Part shown: piece after piece, positions 35,935 through 45,419 of the stretch
How positions within the stretch are numbered: the stretch's first letter is position 1
How the letters are laid out: each line of letters opens with the position of its first letter
Assembly: GCF_000760935.2 (NCBI RefSeq)
Contig: NZ_CP049744.1
Location: 3,875,501-3,939,500 of the forward strand
Reading direction: 5' to 3'
Length of the DNA stretch: 64,000 nt
Origin: Rhodococcoides fascians A25f
GTDB lineage: Bacteria > Actinomycetota > Actinomycetes > Mycobacteriales > Mycobacteriaceae
Made by a program: the position numbers and the translations under genes
The notes under the pieces: model-generated
What the model saw: the letters and a program-made list of their open reading frames with translations, nothing else
Database searches by the model: none
Told to the model about the DNA's origin: nothing

Positions 35935-37385
35935 TCCAGTTCGGCCTCGGCCTCGGCCAGTGCGGCGAACTCCTCGTCCGGCGAATTCGCGACGAGGTGA
36001 TGCCTGCTGTAGATGCCGAAGTACGCCATGAACGCCACGAACACGGCCAGACACCACAGTGCCGCAGTGGAATCGACGACGAAGGTGGCGACAACGGCGA
36101 GTGCCGCGATGATCAACGCGAATCCGGTGGTCACGACACCCCCGGGAGTTCGGTACGGCCGTTCCATGTTCGGCTCGTTGCGACGAAGCACGATGTGGCT
36201 GACCATCATCAGAACGTAGCTCAGGGCCGCGCCGAACACGGCCATGTTGAGCAACATTCCGCCCTGACCGGTCAGGGAGAGCAGGAAGCCGATGACGCCG
36301 GGCACGATCAGAGCGAGCGTCGGGGCCTTGCGAGAGTTGGTGATGGACAGTGTCTTCGGCAGATATCCCGCGCGAGAGAGCGCAAAGAGCTGGCGCGAGT
36401 ACGCGTACATGATCGAGAAGAAGGACGCGACCAATCCGGCCAGGCCGATGTAGTTCACGATCTTGCTCGCCGTTCCGTCACCGAGGGCTTCCACCAACGG
36501 GTTTCCCGATTCCTTGACGGCGTCGGCCCCGCCTGCTCCGGTCACCAGGAACAGGACGACAGCACCGGTGACGAGCAGAACACCCATGGCGGCGATGATG
36601 CCGCGCGGGACGTTCTTGGTCGGATCCTTGGCCTCCTCCGCGGCCAGCGGCACGCCCTCGATGGCGAGGAAGAACCAGATGGCGAACGGCACGGCCGCCC
36701 AGATGCCGAGGTAGCCGAACGGCAGGAATCCCGAGGCCCCGGCAGCGTCGGTGGGCGCGATGTCGGTCAGGTTGCTCGCGTCGAACTGACCGATGGCTGC
36801 GATGGCGAACACGACGAGTCCGACCAAGGCGATGCCGGTGATGACGAACATGATCTTGAGTGCTTCGCCCGCGCCGGAGAGGTGGATTCCGATGAACACC
36901 GCATAGACCACCAGGTAGACCCACCACCCGTCGGTGATCCCGAACAGTCCGAGCGATTCGACGTAGGCACCGATGAACGTCGCGATCGCGGCAGGCGCGA
37001 TCGCATACTCGATGAGAATCGCTGTACCGGTGGCGAATCCGCCCCACGGTCCCATGGCCCGGCGGGCGAAGGTGTAACCGCCGCCTGCCGCGGGCAGGGC
37101 AGACGACATCTCTGCCATGCCGAGGACCATGGCGAGGTACATACCCGCGATGATGATCGCCGCGATCAGAAGGCCACCGAAACCGCCCTCGGCGAGACCG
37201 AGGTTCCACCCCGAGTAGTCGCCGGAGATCACGTAGCTGACTCCGAGGCCGGCCAGCAGTACCCAGCCCGCGGTCCCCTTCTTCAGGGTGCGTTTGGCCA
37301 GGTAGTCACCGCCCTCGACGTGCGACTGCGTGCTCTCGTGCGAGCCGGTTTTCGGATGAGACGACTGGGGGTCTACTACGGACAT
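35931..37385 (-). CDS. ethanolamine permease (APC superfamily)
   Basis: A 484-residue inner-membrane transporter with about twelve hydrophobic segments, from GWVLLAGLGVSYVISGDYSGW near residue 40 (start GWVLLAGLG) to the C-terminal region before YSRHHLVANSPDEE. The GDYSGWN and AAGGGYTFARRAMGPWGG signatures are those of the ethanolamine permease subgroup of amino-acid/polyamine/organocation carriers. The ATG at 37385 is preceded by GAGAGG six bases upstream. Its stop overlaps the eutB start, so uptake and cleavage of ethanolamine are made together. Confidence 0.92.
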   Translation of the reverse strand: MSVVDPQSSHPKTGSHESTQSHVEGGDYLAKRTLKKGTAGWVLLAGLGVSYVISGDYSGWNLGLAEGGFGGLLIAAIIIAGMYLAMVLGMAEMSSALPAAGGGYTFARRAMGPWGGFATGTAILIEYAIAPAAIATFIGAYVESLGLFGITDGWWVYLVVYAVFIGIHLSGAGEALKIMFVITGIALVGLVVFAIAAIGQFDASNLTDIAPTDAAGASGFLPFGYLGIWAAVPFAIWFFLAIEGVPLAAEEAKDPTKNVPRGIIAAMGVLLVTGAVVLFLVTGAGGADAVKESGNPLVEALGDGTASKIVNYIGLAGLVASFFSIMYAYSRQLFALSRAGYLPKTLSITNSRKAPTLALIVPGVIGFLLSLTGQGGMLLNMAVFGAALSYVLMMVSHIVLRRNEPNMERPYRTPGGVVTTGFALIIAALAVVATFVVDSTAALWCLAVFVAFMAYFGIYSRHHLVANSPDEEFAALAEAEAELE

Positions 37386-37409
37386 TGCAAGCCTCTCGTA
37401 GCCGTTGCG

Positions 37410-37432
37410 CTCGGGGCGGGTTCACGCCCGAG
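37410..37432 (-). promoter_or_regulatory. leader hairpin upstream of the ethanolamine operon
   Basis: Arms CTCGGGGCG/CGCCCGAG with one bulged base, about 25 bases upstream of the permease ATG, in the 135 bp gap after the cation-efflux gene. The same gap has a second inverted repeat, CGTCAT-N6-ATGACG at 37497-37514. Either may be a regulatory site; neither has proven function. Confidence 0.3.
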
Positions 37433-37520
37433 GGGACGATTCACAACACGTGTGGCGCGCGAATCGGTTCACGATAGGCCCGTGATGTAAGCGCCGCGTC
37501 ATCGATGAATGACGGGCGAA

Positions 37521-38504
37521 TTACGCCTGGTGCCCCACCGCGTTGATGTCACCGATGTCGCCCTCGTCCGGTTCGGCGACTGTCAGTACCGCGTCCACCA
37601 CAGCTCTGTTGGTTTCCAACTCACGCTCCAGCCGCCGGAGCGTGTGCGCGATGCGTGATTCGGCGAAATCACCGACGAGATCGACACTCGCCACCACGTA
37701 GATCTGTTTGGGACCGACGAACTCGATGCGAACGAACCGGACCGACGCCACCTCGGGGAGTTGCTCGATTCGCTGCACCACCGCATTCCATAATGCTCTC
37801 GATCCCGGTTCACCGGTGAGGAATCGGCGGTTTCGATCGATCAGTACGAACGCGACGATTCCGAGCAGTACTCCCACCAGAATGGACCCGATGGCGTCGA
37901 AGGCGGCGTTACCGGTCAGTTGGTGCAATCCGATTCCGGCACCGGCGATCACGATGCCGATCAACGCGGCACTGTCCTCTGCGAACACTGCGCGCAGCGT
38001 CGGGTCCGAGGTCTCGAGTGCGTAATCGAGAAAGTCCTTGTCGTATTCGGCTGCTTCACCGCGAATCTGCCGAACCGATTGCAGGAACGAGACTCCCTCG
38101 AGCAGAAATGCGATGGCGAGCACCACGTACGCGACGAGGTAGTTCTCACTGCTCGATTCGCCGGCGAGCAACGAGGTGATGCCGTGCCACACCGATACCG
38201 CGGCACCGGCGACGAAGAGCCCGATGGCTGCGAGTGTCGACCAGAAGTAGGTCTCGCGTCCGTAGCCGAGCGGCCGACGATCGTCCGGCCCGCGTGAACC
38301 CCGACGATTGGCGACGAGCAGAAAGATCTCGTTACCGGTGTCGGCCCACGAGTGCGCGGCTTCGGCGACCATCGACGCCGATCCGGTGAACACCGCGGCG
38401 AACGTCTTGGCGATCGCGACGCCGAGATTGGCGACGAACGCGATCACCACCGTGCGCAGGCTTTCGCCGCCCTCGGCCGCGTCGGATTTCGATGAGCTCT
38501 TCAT
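37521..38504 (-). CDS. cation diffusion facilitator family transporter
   Basis: A 327-residue membrane protein that probably exports a divalent metal in exchange for protons. It has about six hydrophobic helices, the helix-2 metal motif HSWADTGNE (HxxxD form) and the helix-5 motif EDSAALIG, followed by a cytoplasmic domain (residues about 210-320) with the ferredoxin-like CDF fold. No histidine-rich loop is seen, so the metal is not readable; Zn, Mn or Fe are all possible. The ATG at 38504 was chosen because the sequence upstream of it contains a 22 bp hairpin that belongs to the neighbouring operon's end. It lies between the aldehyde and ethanolamine genes, and no functional link to them is evident. 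Confidence 0.85.
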   Translation of the reverse strand: MKSSSKSDAAEGGESLRTVVIAFVANLGVAIAKTFAAVFTGSASMVAEAAHSWADTGNEIFLLVANRRGSRGPDDRRPLGYGRETYFWSTLAAIGLFVAGAAVSVWHGITSLLAGESSSENYLVAYVVLAIAFLLEGVSFLQSVRQIRGEAAEYDKDFLDYALETSDPTLRAVFAEDSAALIGIVIAGAGIGLHQLTGNAAFDAIGSILVGVLLGIVAFVLIDRNRRFLTGEPGSRALWNAVVQRIEQLPEVASVRFVRIEFVGPKQIYVVASVDLVGDFAESRIAHTLRRLERELETNRAVVDAVLTVAEPDEGDIGDINAVGHQA

Positions 38505-38526
38505 CGTTCGCACTGTATGCGCTCCG

Positions 38527-38576
38527 CGCAGTGGTGCGGTTGAGTGCCGCCTGGGGCATTCAACCGCGCCACTGCG
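38527..38576. terminator. 22 bp stem hairpin after the ALDH-DUF779 operon
   Basis: Arms at 38527-38548 and 38555-38576 pair over all 22 positions with a 6-base loop GCCTGG; two pairs are G-U when read as plus-strand RNA and A-C mismatches as minus-strand RNA. It begins 13 bases after the DUF779 stop and ends 22 bases before the cation-efflux ATG. It is a probable terminator. Its better pairing on the strand opposite to both genes also fits a REP-like dispersed palindrome. Confidence 0.6.
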
Positions 38577-38588
38577 GCGCAGGCGCAC

Positions 38589-39128
38589 TCAGCCTTGGAG
38601 CATCCCCGGGACGGGACATGCGTCGACAGCCTCGGCGACCACCAGAGGTTCGTCGGGAACCTCGGGCCGTCGACCTTCTTCCCAGTCGACGCCGACGAGC
38701 GGCGGGTGCTCGGCCAGGATCTCGTTCTCCTCGGCCGTGTACGCGCGGCCTCGGCTCAGGAACCGAACCCCTTCCGGGGATTCGAGCGAGAACCCACCAC
38801 CGCGGCCGGGTACGACGTCGAGAACCAGCTGGGTGTGTTTCCATGCCTGGAACTGCGACCCCGAAATCCAGACTGCGACCCCGTCGGCACCCTCGGGCAG
38901 AGTCGTCGCAACCTCACCCACTCCGAGCCTCAGGTCGATGAACCCGAGCAGGACGTCGCGGTCACCGACGATGAATTCGCCTGCGGGATAACACATCGGT
39001 GACGATCCGTCACAGCATCCACCGGACTGATGCATCATCAGTTCCCCGTGGATACCGCCGAGGCGACGGAGCAAGTCCATCGCCTCGACGGTGGTCTTCA
39101 GCCGCGCAGGCGGCCGAGCGTCCAGCAT
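38589..39128 (-). CDS. DUF779 domain-containing protein
   Basis: A 179-residue protein that is found next to ExaC/AcoD-type aldehyde dehydrogenases in many bacteria and whose role is not established. The cysteine-rich motif HQSGGCCDGSSPMCYPAGEF near residues 33-52 could bind a metal or act in redox. Its ATG shares one base with the dehydrogenase stop (TGATG), so the two are translationally coupled. It is presumably an accessory to acetaldehyde oxidation; this is inferred from gene linkage. Confidence 0.88.
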   Translation of the reverse strand: MLDARPPARLKTTVEAMDLLRRLGGIHGELMMHQSGGCCDGSSPMCYPAGEFIVGDRDVLLGFIDLRLGVGEVATTLPEGADGVAVWISGSQFQAWKHTQLVLDVVPGRGGGFSLESPEGVRFLSRGRAYTAEENEILAEHPPLVGVDWEEGRRPEVPDEPLVVAEAVDACPVPGMLQG

Positions 39129-40651
39129 CAGAAGAAGCCCTGTGCCTTCTGGGCGTAGCTCACCAACAGGTTCTTGGTCTGCTGGTAGTGATCGAGCATC
39201 ATCTTGTGGTTCTCGCGACCGATACCGGACTGCTTGTAGCCACCGAACGCGGCGTGCGCCGGGTACTGGTGGTACGTGTTGGTCCACACGCGACCGGCCT
39301 GAATGTCGCGGCCGGCGCGGTAGGCGATGCCGCCGTCGCGAGACCAGACACCTGCGCCGAGACCGTAGAGGGTGTCGTTGGCGATCTCGATGGCGTTGTC
39401 GTAGTCGGTGAACGACGTGACCGAGACGACCGGTCCGAAGATCTCCTCCTGGAAGATGCGCATGTTGTTCTTGCCGGTGAAGATGGTGGGCTGCATGTAG
39501 TAGCCGCCGTTGAGGTCGCCGCCGAGCTGTGCGCGCTCGCCGCCGGTGACCACCTGTGCGCCTTCGCCCTTGCCGATCTCGATGTACGAGAGAATCTTCT
39601 CGAGCTGATCGTTCGATGCCTGGGCACCGATCATGGTCTCGGTGTCGAGCGGATCTCCCTGTCGCACAGCCTTGGTCCGGATGGCAGCGAGGGCGAGGAA
39701 CTCGTCGAAGATGTCCGCCTGAATCAGCGAGCGCGACGGGCACGTGCATACCTCACCCTGGTTGAGGGCGAACATCGTGAAGCCCTCGAGGGCCTTGTCC
39801 TGGTAGTCGTCGTTGGCCTGCAGCACGTCGGAGAAGAAGACGTTGGGGCTCTTGCCACCGAGCTCCAGTGTCACCGGAATCAGATTCTGCGAGGCGTACT
39901 GCATGATCAGGCGGCCGGTGGTGGTCTCGCCGGTGAACGCGATCTTGGAGATACGCGGGCTCGATGCCAGCGGCTTTCCTGCCTCGACACCGAAACCGTT
40001 GACGATGTTGATCACGCCCGGGGGCAGCAGGTCACCGATGATCGAGATCAGGTGCAGGATCGACGCGGGGGTCTGCTCGGCGGGCTTGAGCACCACGGCA
40101 TTACCCGCCGCGAGTGCCGGCGCGAGCTTCCACACGGCCATGAGGATCGGGAAGTTCCACGGGATGATCTGTCCGACTACGCCGAGCGGCTCGTGGAAGT
40201 GGTAAGCCACTGTGTCGCTGTCGATTTCGGAGAGCGAGCCCTCCTGCGCGCGAATGCAGCCGGCGAAGTACCGGAAGTGATCGATGGCCAACGGAATATC
40301 GGCGTTGAGGGTTTCGCGGATCGGCTTGCCGTTGTCCCAGGATTCTGCCAGCGCGATGGACTCGAGGTTCTCGGCGATGCGGTCGGCGATCTTGTTGAGG
40401 ATGACCGCGCGCTCGGCGGCGGACGTCTTGCCCCATGCGGGAGCTGCGGCGTGTGCTGCGTCGAGTGCGAGTTCGATGTCCTCGGACGTGGAGCGGGCGA
40501 CCTCGCAGAAGTTCTCACCGGTGACGGGAGTCGGGTTCTCGAAGTACTGACCCTTGACAGGCGGGACCCACTCGCCGCCGATCCAGTTGTCGTAGCGCGA
40601 CTGGAACGACATGACGGAATCTGCGGTACCTGGACGGGCGTAGACGGACAT
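39128..40651 (-). CDS. exaC: acetaldehyde dehydrogenase, ExaC/AcoD type (NAD-dependent)
   Basis: A 507-residue aldehyde dehydrogenase that oxidises acetaldehyde and related short aldehydes to acids. It shows the general-base glutamate in [11 protein letters not shown] and the catalytic cysteine in the subgroup motif [11 protein letters not shown], plus [19 protein letters not shown] for cofactor binding. The ATG at 40651 has AGGAGG seven bases upstream. It is the first gene of a two-gene operon with DUF779. The gene for a GAF-domain regulator lies directly upstream in the same orientation, and candidate operator repeats sit between them. Acetaldehyde from EutBC and from mycofactocin-dependent alcohol oxidation are likely substrates. 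Confidence 0.93.
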   Translation of the reverse strand: MSVYARPGTADSVMSFQSRYDNWIGGEWVPPVKGQYFENPTPVTGENFCEVARSTSEDIELALDAAHAAAPAWGKTSAAERAVILNKIADRIAENLESIALAESWDNGKPIRETLNADIPLAIDHFRYFAGCIRAQEGSLSEIDSDTVAYHFHEPLGVVGQIIPWNFPILMAVWKLAPALAAGNAVVLKPAEQTPASILHLISIIGDLLPPGVINIVNGFGVEAGKPLASSPRISKIAFTGETTTGRLIMQYASQNLIPVTLELGGKSPNVFFSDVLQANDDYQDKALEGFTMFALNQGEVCTCPSRSLIQADIFDEFLALAAIRTKAVRQGDPLDTETMIGAQASNDQLEKILSYIEIGKGEGAQVVTGGERAQLGGDLNGGYYMQPTIFTGKNNMRIFQEEIFGPVVSVTSFTDYDNAIEIANDTLYGLGAGVWSRDGGIAYRAGRDIQAGRVWTNTYHQYPAHAAFGGYKQSGIGRENHKMMLDHYQQTKNLLVSYAQKAQGFF

Positions 40652-40717
40652 TGATAATCCTCCTGATCGACACGTGCTTCACAGTTGATGCGGTGTGTGA
40701 TTCAGGACACTAGGCCG

Positions 40718-40739
40718 TGCAACGTTGCAAGTACGTTGC
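40718..40739. promoter_or_regulatory. candidate operator of the acetaldehyde dehydrogenase operon
   Basis: A perfect 12 bp palindrome TGCAACGTTGCA (40718-40729) is followed by a further inverted half-site ACGTTGC at 40733-40739. The cluster lies about 70 bases upstream of the dehydrogenase ATG and downstream of the regulator's stop. The likely ligand is the neighbouring GAF-domain regulator. Confidence 0.5.
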
Positions 40740-40773
40740 CGATATTTCGGACAGGCTCGGCGCGACGGGTGCG

Positions 40774-42069
40774 TCAGATTCCGAGTTCGCGATCGAGTAG
40801 TTCGATGCGCGCGCTCACCTGACCGTAGAGCGCAGAATCCCTGCTCAGAGTGGCCCGGTAGGCCTCCCAGGCAATGACGTCCGTGCGGCCGTGAATCGAC
40901 GAGGTCCACTGCGCGAGCAGCACCGGGTCTCCGAGCCGCAGCAGCGCGGCCTGCATACGAGACCGCAGTTCCTCCCGGATGCTCTCGATTCCGGGCGCGG
41001 ACGACCCCGGGAGCACCGGGCCGGAGTAGATCCGTAGAGCAGCGTCGACGTCGCCGCGGTCGAGGGCGCGCCGAATGTCGCCGACATCGGAGGTCAATTC
41101 GCCGACCAGACGGTAGGGCCGCGATGCCAGACCTGCGGTGCCGAAGGTCTTGCGCAGTCTCGACATCTCGGCGCGGATGGTCACGGAGTCGAGTTCCTGC
41201 TCGTCGAGGAGCACCGCGAGGTGGTCCGAGCTGAGCCCTTCAGGATGCTCACCCAACAGCAGCAAGATCTCGGCATGTCGCTGGGAGAGCGGCACCCGGC
41301 CGGATCCGCGAACCACCCCCGGCCGACCGGATCCGAGAACTTCGAGACGAGGAGCCGTGTCGCCCAACGATTTCGGCGAGTTCATCAGGTGCAGACGCAA
41401 CTCGGATTCGGCCGCGGCGACGGTGGCACGCACCAGCGAGAGCACCTCGGGCACCGCCACCCGCGGACCACCGGTGATGTCGATGGCTCCCAGAATGTGA
41501 CCGCTGGTGGGGTGGTGCACCGGTGCCGCCGAGCAGCTCCACTCGTGCACCGACCGAGAAAAATGCTCCGACGCGAAGATCTGCACACTGTGGTCGACCG
41601 CGAGCGCGGTACCGGGAGCATTGGTGCCCTTGCTCTCCTCGCTCCAGTCGACGCCTTCGGCGAAGTCCATCGTGAGCGCCCGATCCTTCGCCGCAGAATC
41701 ACCCTCCACCCACAGCAGGCGTCCCTCCGCATCCGAAATCGCCACGAGCAATCCCGTATCGGAGGCGTCCTCGACCAGTAGCTTGCGAATGACCGGGCGG
41801 ATGATGGCCATCGGATGACCGTTTCGGTAGCGCTCGAGATCCGGCCCGGTCAGAATCGGAGTGTCGTTTCCACCGTCGGGATCGACGCCCTTGGTGCGAC
41901 TGCGCATCCACGAATCGAGCACGACGGACCGAACCGTCGAACCGTGCGTACGGATGTCGTCGACGAAAGACTGATGGGCACTGGACATTTGGCGCGCCAG
42001 AACGGCGACGTCCTCACCCGGGCGCACTGCGACCCAGGGGTTGCCGCCACTGTCCGATCGGCTTGCCAT
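40774..42069 (-). CDS. GAF-domain transcriptional regulator (AcoR-like, no AAA domain)
   Basis: A 431-residue regulator with an N-terminal AcoR-like sensor region (SVVLDSWMRSRTKGVDP, then a GAF domain with GLLVAISDAEGRLLW, DWSEESKGTNAPGTAL and HEWSCSAAPVHHP, residues about 90-220). A C-terminal winged-helix-like segment contains LSQRHAEILLLLGEHPEGLS and VTIRAEMSRLRKTFG. It lacks the sigma-54 ATPase of classic AcoR proteins, as is common in actinobacteria. The ATG at 42069 is preceded by GGAGG. Position immediately upstream of exaC suggests that it senses an aldehyde or alcohol and activates that operon. Confidence 0.82.
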   Translation of the reverse strand: MASRSDSGGNPWVAVRPGEDVAVLARQMSSAHQSFVDDIRTHGSTVRSVVLDSWMRSRTKGVDPDGGNDTPILTGPDLERYRNGHPMAIIRPVIRKLLVEDASDTGLLVAISDAEGRLLWVEGDSAAKDRALTMDFAEGVDWSEESKGTNAPGTALAVDHSVQIFASEHFSRSVHEWSCSAAPVHHPTSGHILGAIDITGGPRVAVPEVLSLVRATVAAAESELRLHLMNSPKSLGDTAPRLEVLGSGRPGVVRGSGRVPLSQRHAEILLLLGEHPEGLSSDHLAVLLDEQELDSVTIRAEMSRLRKTFGTAGLASRPYRLVGELTSDVGDIRRALDRGDVDAALRIYSGPVLPGSSAPGIESIREELRSRMQAALLRLGDPVLLAQWTSSIHGRTDVIAWEAYRATLSRDSALYGQVSARIELLDRELGI

Positions 42070-42134
42070 TCGACGCTTCCTCCGTGACCTGTCCACATTG
42101 CTGTAACCCAGCTCACAAACAAGGATACAGCCGT

Positions 42135-42169
42135 GGTCGACGCGAGCGGTGGGCCCGGTCACGTCGACC
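42135..42169 (-). terminator. possible terminator after the small basic protein gene
   Basis: GGTCGACG/CGTCGACC arms (8 bp) with a 19-base loop, located 9 bases after the stop of the small gene on the minus strand. No U tract is present. Confidence 0.35.
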
Positions 42170-42177
42170 GCGAGAGG

Positions 42178-42315
42178 CTACTTCTTCTTGACGGCCGAGG
42201 TGATGATGTCGTTGCTGGTGTCACCACTGGACTTCGCCCGCTTGTCTGCGCGCTTGTCCTTGAGAGATTTGCCGGTTTTCTTGGTCATCGTGTTGCGAGG
42301 CGATTTGTCCGACAT
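42178..42315 (-). CDS. small basic conserved protein, 45 aa
   Basis: A 45-residue lysine-rich protein starting MSDKSPRNTMTKKTGKSLK and ending SAVKKK. Short proteins with the same MSDKSPR...KKxGKSLKxKRAxKRAK layout are familiar across mycobacteria and rhodococci, but I know of no function. The strong positive charge suggests nucleic-acid or ribosome contact. ATG 42315 is preferred over an in-frame ATG fifteen codons earlier because the conserved block starts here. It sits between mftG and the GAF regulator with hairpins on both sides, so it is probably its own transcript. Confidence 0.7.
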   Translation of the reverse strand: MSDKSPRNTMTKKTGKSLKDKRADKRAKSSGDTSNDIITSAVKKK

Positions 42316-42332
42316 GGCAGTAACCCATCTAT

Positions 42333-42354
42333 TGGGGAACCTGAACGGTCCCCA
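42333..42354 (-). terminator. probable terminator of the mftE-F-G operon
   Basis: TGGGG-A-ACC pairs with GGT-CCCCA (8 bp, one bulged A, 5-base loop) 12 bases after the mftG stop on the minus strand. Confidence 0.45.
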
Positions 42355-42365
42355 GACCACGAACG

Positions 42366-43859
42366 CTACGCTCCCCCGCGCCGATCGTGGTCTGCAATCA
42401 AATCGGCGGCGCGCTCGGCGAACATGATGGCCGTCGCGTGTGGCCCACGGCTGGGCACCACCGGGAATGCCGAGGTATCGACGACAAAGAGTCCGTCGAC
42501 ACCGCGCACCCGGCAGTGATCGTCGAGTACCGAACTCGGATCCGACTCGGGCCCCATCCTGGCGCTACCGGACAGGTGCAGTGATGTGCCGGGCGCCGCG
42601 AGGGGATTCTCGATCGTTAGCACATCCACGGTCTCCGACATGATCGGCGACGCCAGCAGATCGCGCGCAAGTTCGACGCCCTCGCGCATAGCGCGCCGGT
42701 CGACCTCCGATTCGAGATAGTGGTACCGCACGTCCGGAGCCTCGAACGGGTCCGTACTGCGCAGCGCAATGCTCCCGCGACTCGTCGATCGCATGAGGCC
42801 GACGCCGACTACGTGGGGCCCGGGCTCGAGACCGGAGATCAGCCGGTCGAACTTTCTGGTGTACGGCCTGATCTCCACAGCGCCGGCATGTAGAACTGCT
42901 TCCAGCGCAGACGATTTCGACGGAACTTCGTTCTTTACGACGACAGGAACAGCAACCTCGGGATGGTCACTGAAACCTCGACCCACACCAGGACTGTCGA
43001 CAACGACCGACATGCCCAGCGCGACAAGATCATCAGCGGGACCGATACCCGATCGAAGCAACAGTGCCGGGGTGTGCACAGCACCCGCAGACAGAATCAC
43101 CGTGTCGGACCTCACGATACTGCGCACGCCGTCGACGACGATCTCGACGCCGATCACCTTGCTGCCGTCGAACATCAACGACGTTACCGTCGAATTTCCC
43201 TGCACGCGTAGGTTCTGACGATCCAGGATCGGCAAAAGGTATGCGAGAGCCGCACTTACGCGGGTGCCGTTGCGGATGTTCAACGGCACTGCACCGACTC
43301 CCCCGGCGGACGCTCCGGGAGAGTTCAGGTCCTGTTGCATCGAAAATCCCGCATTCACTGCAGAATCGACGAATGCCGTCGTGATCGGATGTCGAGCGTG
43401 TACCGGGGTGCGCGCGACCGGCATGGGTCCGCGAGATCCGTGCCATTGCCTCTGCATACCGGCATCGAGATCTGTTTCGGAGCCGAGGTAGAACGGCAGC
43501 ACCTGCTCGAAAGACCACAGCGGCTGCGGCCAGCCGTCGAAGTCCGTGGGCGTGGCACGAACGAAGTAGCCACCGTTCACTGCGCCCGAGCCGCCCAGAA
43601 CCCGACCTCGAGCAATTGTTCGGCCGACGCCGGAGGTGAGTTCGGCCGAATACGTTCCCACCCATTCGCTGCCGGGTCCGATGGGAAGCATCGATGCGTC
43701 GGTCAGGTCGGCCGGGACTTCGGCGACAGCCGAGAACGTGGGTCCGGCTTCGAGCAACAACACCGATCGATCGGGATTCTCGCTCGATCGAGAGGCGACG
43801 ACACAGCCGCAGGAGCCACCGCCGACGACGATGACGTCCGCGTACTCGGTCCGGTTCAC
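42366..43859 (-). CDS. mftG: mycofactocin-associated GMC oxidoreductase
   Basis: A 497-residue FAD enzyme of the glucose-methanol-choline family. It opens with the dinucleotide-binding motif VVGGGSCGCVVASR and has GRVLGGSGAVNGGYFVR (GMC signature) and late active-site segments SLHLSGSARMG and PSRGPHATAIMFAERAADLI. MftG of mycobacteria is needed for growth on ethanol and passes electrons from reduced mycofactocin towards the respiratory chain. The start is GTG at 43859; an ATG three bases upstream runs into a stop at once. It follows mftF by 33 bases in an mftE-F-G operon. Confidence 0.9.
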   Translation of the reverse strand: MNRTEYADVIVVGGGSCGCVVASRSSENPDRSVLLLEAGPTFSAVAEVPADLTDASMLPIGPGSEWVGTYSAELTSGVGRTIARGRVLGGSGAVNGGYFVRATPTDFDGWPQPLWSFEQVLPFYLGSETDLDAGMQRQWHGSRGPMPVARTPVHARHPITTAFVDSAVNAGFSMQQDLNSPGASAGGVGAVPLNIRNGTRVSAALAYLLPILDRQNLRVQGNSTVTSLMFDGSKVIGVEIVVDGVRSIVRSDTVILSAGAVHTPALLLRSGIGPADDLVALGMSVVVDSPGVGRGFSDHPEVAVPVVVKNEVPSKSSALEAVLHAGAVEIRPYTRKFDRLISGLEPGPHVVGVGLMRSTSRGSIALRSTDPFEAPDVRYHYLESEVDRRAMREGVELARDLLASPIMSETVDVLTIENPLAAPGTSLHLSGSARMGPESDPSSVLDDHCRVRGVDGLFVVDTSAFPVVPSRGPHATAIMFAERAADLIADHDRRGGA

Positions 43860-43892
43860 ACCATCGACGGATCGGGCCGGGCTCGCACCGCG

Positions 43893-45419
43893 TCAGCCGT
43901 CCAAGCGTGGCTTGAGCGCATCGATGCTTCGGGCCGACAGAGCGCCTTTCCACAACCCCGCACCGTAGGCAATATCGTCGGCTCGTTTGAAGAAGGCATA
44001 GCGCACCGGATCGAGACCGCCGAGCTCGCGGTGCTTACTCCAATCCGAGAATGCTTCTGCCACAGCCAATCCGAGCGCGATCTTTCGAATTCGACTGGAC
44101 AGCAATACGGCGAGAAGGGTAATCGGCCAATAATGTCGGCACAAGGCCGACGCCAGTTGCCACAACCCCGCCACAAAACCTTCCGCGGCAAGAATCGCCG
44201 CGATGCGAGTGGGCTGGTCCAAGCCGACGAACATCTTGCGAAGTCGAACAACCGTCACGCCGAGTGTCGCAGCTGCGCCGACGAGTCCGATTCGCGTCAG
44301 GCTCGCAGCGAGCAGGCACGCGATGAGCGTCCACGGAGACATCGCAATCGGCGGCACCATTCCCGGATGACGAGCGGACAACGGAGTGGCACCGGTCCCG
44401 TAGAACAACTTGCGAGCGAACCATTCGACGAACGTGACGCGGTGCTCGTGAGCAACGTGGGCGACGGGCTCGTAGCGCAACCGCCATCCTGCCTCCTGCA
44501 GCCGCCAGCACAAGTCCACATCCTCGGCCACGTGCATCGACTCGTCGAATCCCTCGCAGTCCATCGCCACGGACCGGCGCAGCAACATCGCGGCGCTGGG
44601 TACGTAGGACACCGAGCTCCCGGCCCGCACTGCGGCTTCTCTGCGACCGAGATCGAGCGACGAGCGTGCGTGCTCGTATCGGGCCAGCGCACTGCCTTCG
44701 GGCTCGAGCGCGACGATGCGGGGTGCCACCAATGCCACAGCAGGATCCGAGAAATGACCGAGCATCACCTCGAGCCAGCCCTTGCGCGGCACGACGTCCG
44801 AATCCAGAAAGGCGACAAAATCAGTTGTAGCGCAGCGTAATCCAGTATTTCGCGCCGCAGCCGGTCCGCGTGAGCGCTCGTGCCGGAGCACCGTCACACT
44901 GCCCACACTGCACGCCATCCGCGGCACTGCGACCGGGATGTCGGACCCGTCGTCGACGATGATCACATGCAGCCCGTGCAACGCCGTGATCAGACGCTCG
45001 AGCCCGGCCTCGTTGTTCTTGAGGGGAACGACGACGGTGACGTCGGACGGCGACGGGATCGACATCGGGCGCGGGTTGCCGACTCCCGAGTCGAGAAGTT
45101 TGCGTGCGACGAGCGCGGACTGCGAGTCGGTCACTTCGATGAAACCGTCGCCGATCATCGCGGCCGCCGTCGGTGCGAGTGTGAGCATCCGTGTCGGCGA
45201 ACCACCGATCAGGACGCGTCCTTCGGAGAATGTGCGTACGCGTGGATCGACTCTCACCCCGAAGCCATCAGGCAACCGACCTTCACCCATCAGGAGATCG
45301 TAAGCGGACAAGCCTCTGGTGTGTCGGCCACCCGCAAAATCGGACGGAACATACCTGCTGCCCGTTTCTTCGGAATCGACAGCGGGACGCTGAACAGGCG
45401 TTTCACCCAGGTCGGTCAC
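43893..45419 (-). CDS. mftF: mycofactocin biosynthesis glycosyltransferase
   Basis: A 508-residue family 2 glycosyltransferase that adds the oligoglucose chain to premycofactocin. Visible elements are the nucleotide-sugar site VIIVDDGSD, the DxD-type [14 protein letters not shown], the acceptor region [14 protein letters not shown] and C-terminal hydrophobic segments ([14 protein letters not shown] and following) that anchor it at the membrane. I chose GTG 45419 because it overlaps the mftE stop as GTGA, a typical coupled start; an ATG ten codons earlier (45449) would overlap mftE by 34 bases. It belongs to the mftE-F-G operon. Confidence 0.92.
   Translation of the reverse strand: MTDLGETPVQRPAVDSEETGSRYVPSDFAGGRHTRGLSAYDLLMGEGRLPDGFGVRVDPRVRTFSEGRVLIGGSPTRMLTLAPTAAAMIGDGFIEVTDSQSALVARKLLDSGVGNPRPMSIPSPSDVTVVVPLKNNEAGLERLITALHGLHVIIVDDGSDIPVAVPRMACSVGSVTVLRHERSRGPAAARNTGLRCATTDFVAFLDSDVVPRKGWLEVMLGHFSDPAVALVAPRIVALEPEGSALARYEHARSSLDLGRREAAVRAGSSVSYVPSAAMLLRRSVAMDCEGFDESMHVAEDVDLCWRLQEAGWRLRYEPVAHVAHEHRVTFVEWFARKLFYGTGATPLSARHPGMVPPIAMSPWTLIACLLAASLTRIGLVGAAATLGVTVVRLRKMFVGLDQPTRIAAILAAEGFVAGLWQLASALCRHYWPITLLAVLLSSRIRKIALGLAVAEAFSDWSKHRELGGLDPVRYAFFKRADDIAYGAGLWKGALSARSIDALKPRLDG

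Noticed and set aside
38999..40654. 551-residue plus-strand frame opposite the aldehyde dehydrogenase
   Set aside because: The dehydrogenase frame has catalytic motifs and a strong ribosome-binding site; the opposite frame has none.
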